8,443 nucleotides of DNA, from contig NZ_KL585420.1 of NCBI RefSeq assembly GCF_000721935.1, positions 148,551-156,993 of the forward strand, read 5' to 3'. This document shows positions 5,987-8,443 of the stretch, one piece after another. The position numbers and the translations under genes are program-made. Below the pieces are notes generated by a model, which was not told the origin of the DNA, made no database searches, and worked only from the letters and a program-made list of their open reading frames with translations. The stretch is from Streptomyces sp. NRRL WC-3549. GTDB lineage: Bacteria > Actinomycetota > Actinomycetes > Streptomycetales > Streptomycetaceae. The first letter of the stretch is position 1, and each line of letters opens with the position of its first letter.

Positions 5987-7255
5987 ATGAACACATCAGG
6001 GCGCGCCATCGAGCAGGGGCTGCGGCTGATCCCTTTCCGCGGCCTGCGGTACGTTTCCGAACGGGTCGGCAGTCTGGCCGCGGTGACGTCACCGCCCTAC
6101 GACGTCGTCGTACGGCCCGACGGTCTGCACCACCTGGAGTCGCTGGACCCGCACAACATCGTGCGCCTGATCCTTCCGCAGGCGGGGAGCGCCACGGAAC
6201 GCCATCAGCAGGCCGCCTCCACCCTGAAGCGCTGGCTGGCCGACGGTGTCCTGGCCGAGGACCCGGAACCGGTGCTCTACGTCTACGAGCAGCGGTCCGG
6301 CGACGTCCTGCAGCGCGGGGTGATCGGGGCGCTGGCCCTGTCCCCCGCGTCCGACGGGATCGTGCTGCCGCACGAGGACGTGATGGCGGACGTCGTCGCG
6401 GACCGCGCCGACCTGATGCGTACGACCGGGGCGCATCTCGAACCGCTGCTCCTCAGCTACGCCGGGGACGGCCGTACGACCGGTGCGACGGCGGTCATCG
6501 AGCGGACGGTGGAACAGGCCCCGCTCCTGACCACGACGACCGAGGACGGGGTCGCCCACCGGCTCTGGGCCGTCTCCGACCCCACGGAGCGGGCGCGTGT
6601 CGAGGCGGGCCTCGCGGACCGCCAGGCCCTGATCGCCGACGGCCACCACCGCTGGGCCACCTATCTGCGGCTTCAGGGGGAGCACTCGGGCCCCGGTCCC
6701 TGGGACTTCGGGCTGGTGCTGCTCGTGGACACGGCCCGCTACCCGCTGCGTGTACGCGCCATCCACCGTCTGCTGCGCCGCCTTGCGGTCGCGGACGCGC
6801 TGACGGCCCTCGACGGGCACGCCCGGGTCCGGGACGTCGAGGGGCCGCTCCCCCGGGCGCTCGACGCGCTCGCCGAGGCGGCTGCCGAGGGCAACGCCTT
6901 CCTGCTCGCGGGCGACGGCGGCTTCCATCTCGTCGATCGGCTGGACGAGCGCTTGCTGTCCCGCACCGTACGTACGGACCGGCCGGCCGCATGGCGCGAG
7001 CTGGACGCCACGGTGCTGCACTCCACGCTTCTGGACGGGGTGTGGGGGGTTCCCGACGCCCCGGAGCACATCGCCTACATCCACGACACCGAGGCGGCCG
7101 TCGAGCAGGCCGAGCGCAACGGTGCCACGGCGGTCCTGATGCATCCGGTGGGCGAGGACGTCGTACGGGACCTGGCCAGGAAGGGCGTCACCATGCCCCG
7201 TAAGTCGACGTCGTTCGGGCCGAAGCCGGCGACCGGCCTGGTCCTGGAGACAGGA
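5987..7255 (+). CDS. DUF1015 family protein (COG4198), stop codon missing
   Basis: This is a conserved cytoplasmic protein of unknown function. Recognisable family segments are PFRGLRY (16-22), SPPYDV (35-40), DPHNIVRLILP (54-64), LPHEDVM (127-133), the hallmark ADGHHRWATYLR (217-228), and MPRKSTSFGPKPATGLVL (403-420), which is where relatives usually end. The product is uninterrupted over these about 420 residues. The start is ATG 5987, behind a leaderless-type promoter. No stop follows: this frame is open from 5987 to the window edge at 8443, antisense to the TPR gene, and no plus frame has a stop between 7204 and 7398. I end the feature at codon 423 (GGA, 7253-7255), one base from TGA and directly before the terminator hairpin. 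This end is an estimate. DUF1015 genes sit beside serine-biosynthesis genes in some clostridia and Thermotoga, but nothing here supports that role. Confidence 0.8.
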
Positions 7256-7256
7256 C
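7241..7256 (+). other. Small GNRA-capped hairpin competing with the terminator
   Basis: GTCCTG (7241-7246), GAGA (7247-7250) and CAGGAC (7251-7256) form a perfect 6-bp stem with a GNRA-type tetraloop. A second GTCCTG at 7304-7309 can pair with the same CAGGAC to extend the terminator stem. The two pairings exclude each other. Whether this matters is unknown. Confidence 0.35.
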
Positions 7257-7296
7257 GAGGGCGGTACCCGTACGTGGTGTACGGGTACCGCCCTCG
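7256..7296. terminator. Strong bidirectional terminator between DUF1015 and the TPR gene
   Basis: CGAGGGCGGTACCCGTAC (7256-7273) and its exact complement (7279-7296) form an 18-bp perfect stem around a 5-nt loop, GTGGT. An outer arm, CAGGAC at 7251-7256 with GTCCTG at 7304-7309, may extend it past an asymmetric bulge. It lies between convergent genes, 55 nt from the TPR stop, and works in either orientation. There is no U tract, as often seen in Streptomyces. It falls inside the still-open DUF1015 frame. Confidence 0.85.
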
Positions 7297-7351
7297 CTCG
7301 GTCGTCCTGCTGTTCCGCGCGCCTCGCTGTCGTTGCCGCGCGCGTCGGCGC

Positions 7352-8443
7352 TCAGGCCTTGGTGGGCCCGTCCGCGTCGTCGGCGTCGGTGTCGGCGGTG
7401 ACGCTGTCGTCACCGGTCGCGGTGGCGGTGTCCTTCGCGGAGCCGTGCTCGGCGTCGGCCCGGGCGTCGTCCTCGTCGTCCTCGCCCAGTGCGTCGACGA
7501 ACTCGACCCCGTCGAGTTCGGCGAGCCGGTCCGAAGCATCGGTCGAGCCGTCCTTGTCGGCCTCCAGGGCCTTCCCGAACCACTCGCGGGCCTCGTCCTC
7601 GCGCCCGGCCTCCAGGAGCGCGTCCGCATAGGCGTACCGCAGGCGCGACGTCCACGAGTGGACCGCGCTGGAGGCGAGTTCGGGGCTCTGGAGGGTGACG
7701 ATGGCGGCGTCGAGCTGTCCCATGTCCCGGCGGGCCCCGGCCGCGACGAGGCGCATCTCCACCTGTCCGGCCTTGTCCAGCTTCTGCACCTCGGGCTCAC
7801 CGGCCATGGCCATGGCGCGCTCGGGCCGTCCCAGACCACGCTCACAGTCGGCCATGACGGGCCACAGTTCCACGGAACCGGTCATCCGGCGCGAGGCCCG
7901 GAACTCCGCCAGCGCCTCGGCGTACCGCTGTGTGGCATAGGCGGCGAAGCCGGCGGCCTCACGCACCGCGGCGACGCGCGAGGCGAGACGCAGAGCGATG
8001 CGCGAGTAGGCGTAGGCCTGCTCGGGGTCCTCGTCGAGCATCCGGGCGACCATGACGAGGTTGCGCGCGACGTCCTCGGCCAGGGTCTTCGGCAGGCTCA
8101 TCAGCTCCTGCCGCACGTCCTTGTCGATCTCGTCGCCGGTGACCTCGTCGGGGATGGGGAGGCGCTTGATCGGCTCGCGGTCGCGCTCGTCCCGCCCCTG
8201 GTACCCACCACGGTCGTCCCGGCCCCGGTAGCCACCGCGGTCGTCCCGGCCCCGGTAGCCGCCACGGTCGTCCCGGCCCTGGTAACCGCCACGGTCGTCA
8301 CGGCCCCGGTAACCGCCACGGTCGGGGCCACGGTCGTTGTCCCTGCGCGGACCACGGTCCCGGTCACGGCTCCGGTCGTCGCGACGACTGTCGTCACGGC
8401 GGTTGTCGTCGCGGCGGAAGCCACCGGGTCGGTCGTCGTCGCG
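7352..8443 (-). CDS. Tetratricopeptide-repeat protein with RGRDDRGGY-repeat N-terminus (partial)
   Basis: The visible 363 residues lack the start, which lies beyond the window. Residues 1-85 are low-complexity and rich in Arg, Asp, Gly and Tyr, with tandem GYRGRDDRG units. Residues about 86-315 are helical, with TPR-like pairs such as AAYATQRYAEALAEFRAS and YADALLEAGREDEAREWF. The last 45 residues are strongly acidic (GEDDEDDARADAE and onward). There is no signal peptide or membrane segment in the visible part. TPR arrays bind protein partners, and Arg/Gly-rich tails often bind RNA or self-associate, so a scaffold role is possible but not shown. It occupies the position of the TPR protein Rv1691 next to the HAD gene. 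The TGA stop is at 7352-7354. Frames read across this region on the plus strand are shadows. Confidence 0.88.
   Translation of the reverse strand, partial: RDDDRPGGFRRDDNRRDDSRRDDRSRDRDRGPRRDNDRGPDRGGYRGRDDRGGYQGRDDRGGYRGRDDRGGYRGRDDRGGYQGRDERDREPIKRLPIPDEVTGDEIDKDVRQELMSLPKTLAEDVARNLVMVARMLDEDPEQAYAYSRIALRLASRVAAVREAAGFAAYATQRYAEALAEFRASRRMTGSVELWPVMADCERGLGRPERAMAMAGEPEVQKLDKAGQVEMRLVAAGARRDMGQLDAAIVTLQSPELASSAVHSWTSRLRYAYADALLEAGREDEAREWFGKALEADKDGSTDASDRLAELDGVEFVDALGEDDEDDARADAEHGSAKDTATATGDDSVTADTDADDADGPTKA
8201..8335. repeat. 27-bp in-frame tandem repeats in the TPR gene
   Basis: Four 27-bp units (8201-8227, 8228-8254, 8255-8281, 8282-8308) differ at only a few bases, and a fifth (8309-8335) is degenerate. 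Each encodes nine residues of the GYRGRDDRG type on the minus strand. Differences are mainly synonymous or swap Arg for Gln, suggesting repeat expansion under protein-level constraint. A partial copy lies at 8180-8200. Copy number is likely to vary between strains and may be misassembled from short reads. Confidence 0.85.

Noticed and set aside
8201..8335. CRISPR-like array
   Set aside because: The 27-bp units are contiguous with no unique spacers, stay in frame, and encode a nine-residue protein repeat.
7256..8443. Plus-strand continuation of the DUF1015 frame to the window edge, as a giant fusion protein
   Set aside because: The frame lies in exact codon register with the minus-strand TPR gene, which explains the lack of stops. 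The translated extension is Val/Gly/Arg-rich low complexity, and a strong terminator precedes it.

Overview
This is a high-GC actinobacterial chromosome segment, almost certainly Streptomyces or a close relative. Third codon positions are nearly always G or C, GTG and TTG starts are used, and every recognisable protein resembles a Streptomyces core protein. It is housekeeping territory rather than a genomic island. The gene order tetratricopeptide-repeat (TPR) protein, HAD phosphatase, small conserved protein, tlyA, NAD kinase, recN matches the Mycobacterium tuberculosis block Rv1691-Rv1696 from memory. Two plus-strand genes, an SCP2-domain protein and a DUF1015 protein, are interposed.

Layout. 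Positions 10-28 are the Tn5/Nextera 19-bp mosaic end, a sequencing adapter, so the window starts at an untrimmed contig end. Positions 29-165 (minus) hold the N-terminus of a glycosyltransferase cut off by the adapter. A minus-strand operon follows, transcribed from about 4339 leftwards: a small conserved protein (4016-4339), tlyA rRNA 2'-O-methyltransferase (3193-4008), nadK (2228-3196) and recN (405-2147). Opposite the operon start, the SCP2-domain gene (4382-4729, plus) is read divergently. A HAD-IIA sugar- or glycerol-phosphate phosphatase (4892-5920, minus) is followed, after its TAG, by an in-frame coding-like tail with no start codon (4748-4891). Divergent from the HAD gene is DUF1015 (from 5987, plus). 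At the right edge a TPR protein with an Arg/Asp/Gly/Tyr repeat N-terminus runs off the window (7352-8443, minus).

How the genes relate. The operon joins translation fidelity (TlyA), NADP supply (NadK) and double-strand-break repair (RecN). It is held together by short gaps or overlaps, except for 80 nt before recN. Three starts (4339 minus, 4382 plus, 5987 plus) lie 6-8 nt from a TANNNT -10 box and have no convincing Shine-Dalgarno, so these mRNAs are probably leaderless.

The most unusual point is the 3' end of DUF1015. No plus frame has a stop between 7204 and 7398, yet a perfect 18-bp terminator-like hairpin sits at 7256-7296, just after the conserved end of the protein. The gene therefore either lost its stop codon by substitution (or a base-call error), or its mRNA is a true nonstop transcript. 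I see no phage, transposon, CRISPR array, tRNA, rRNA or recognisable defence system. The window does not support a claim of a wholly new system.
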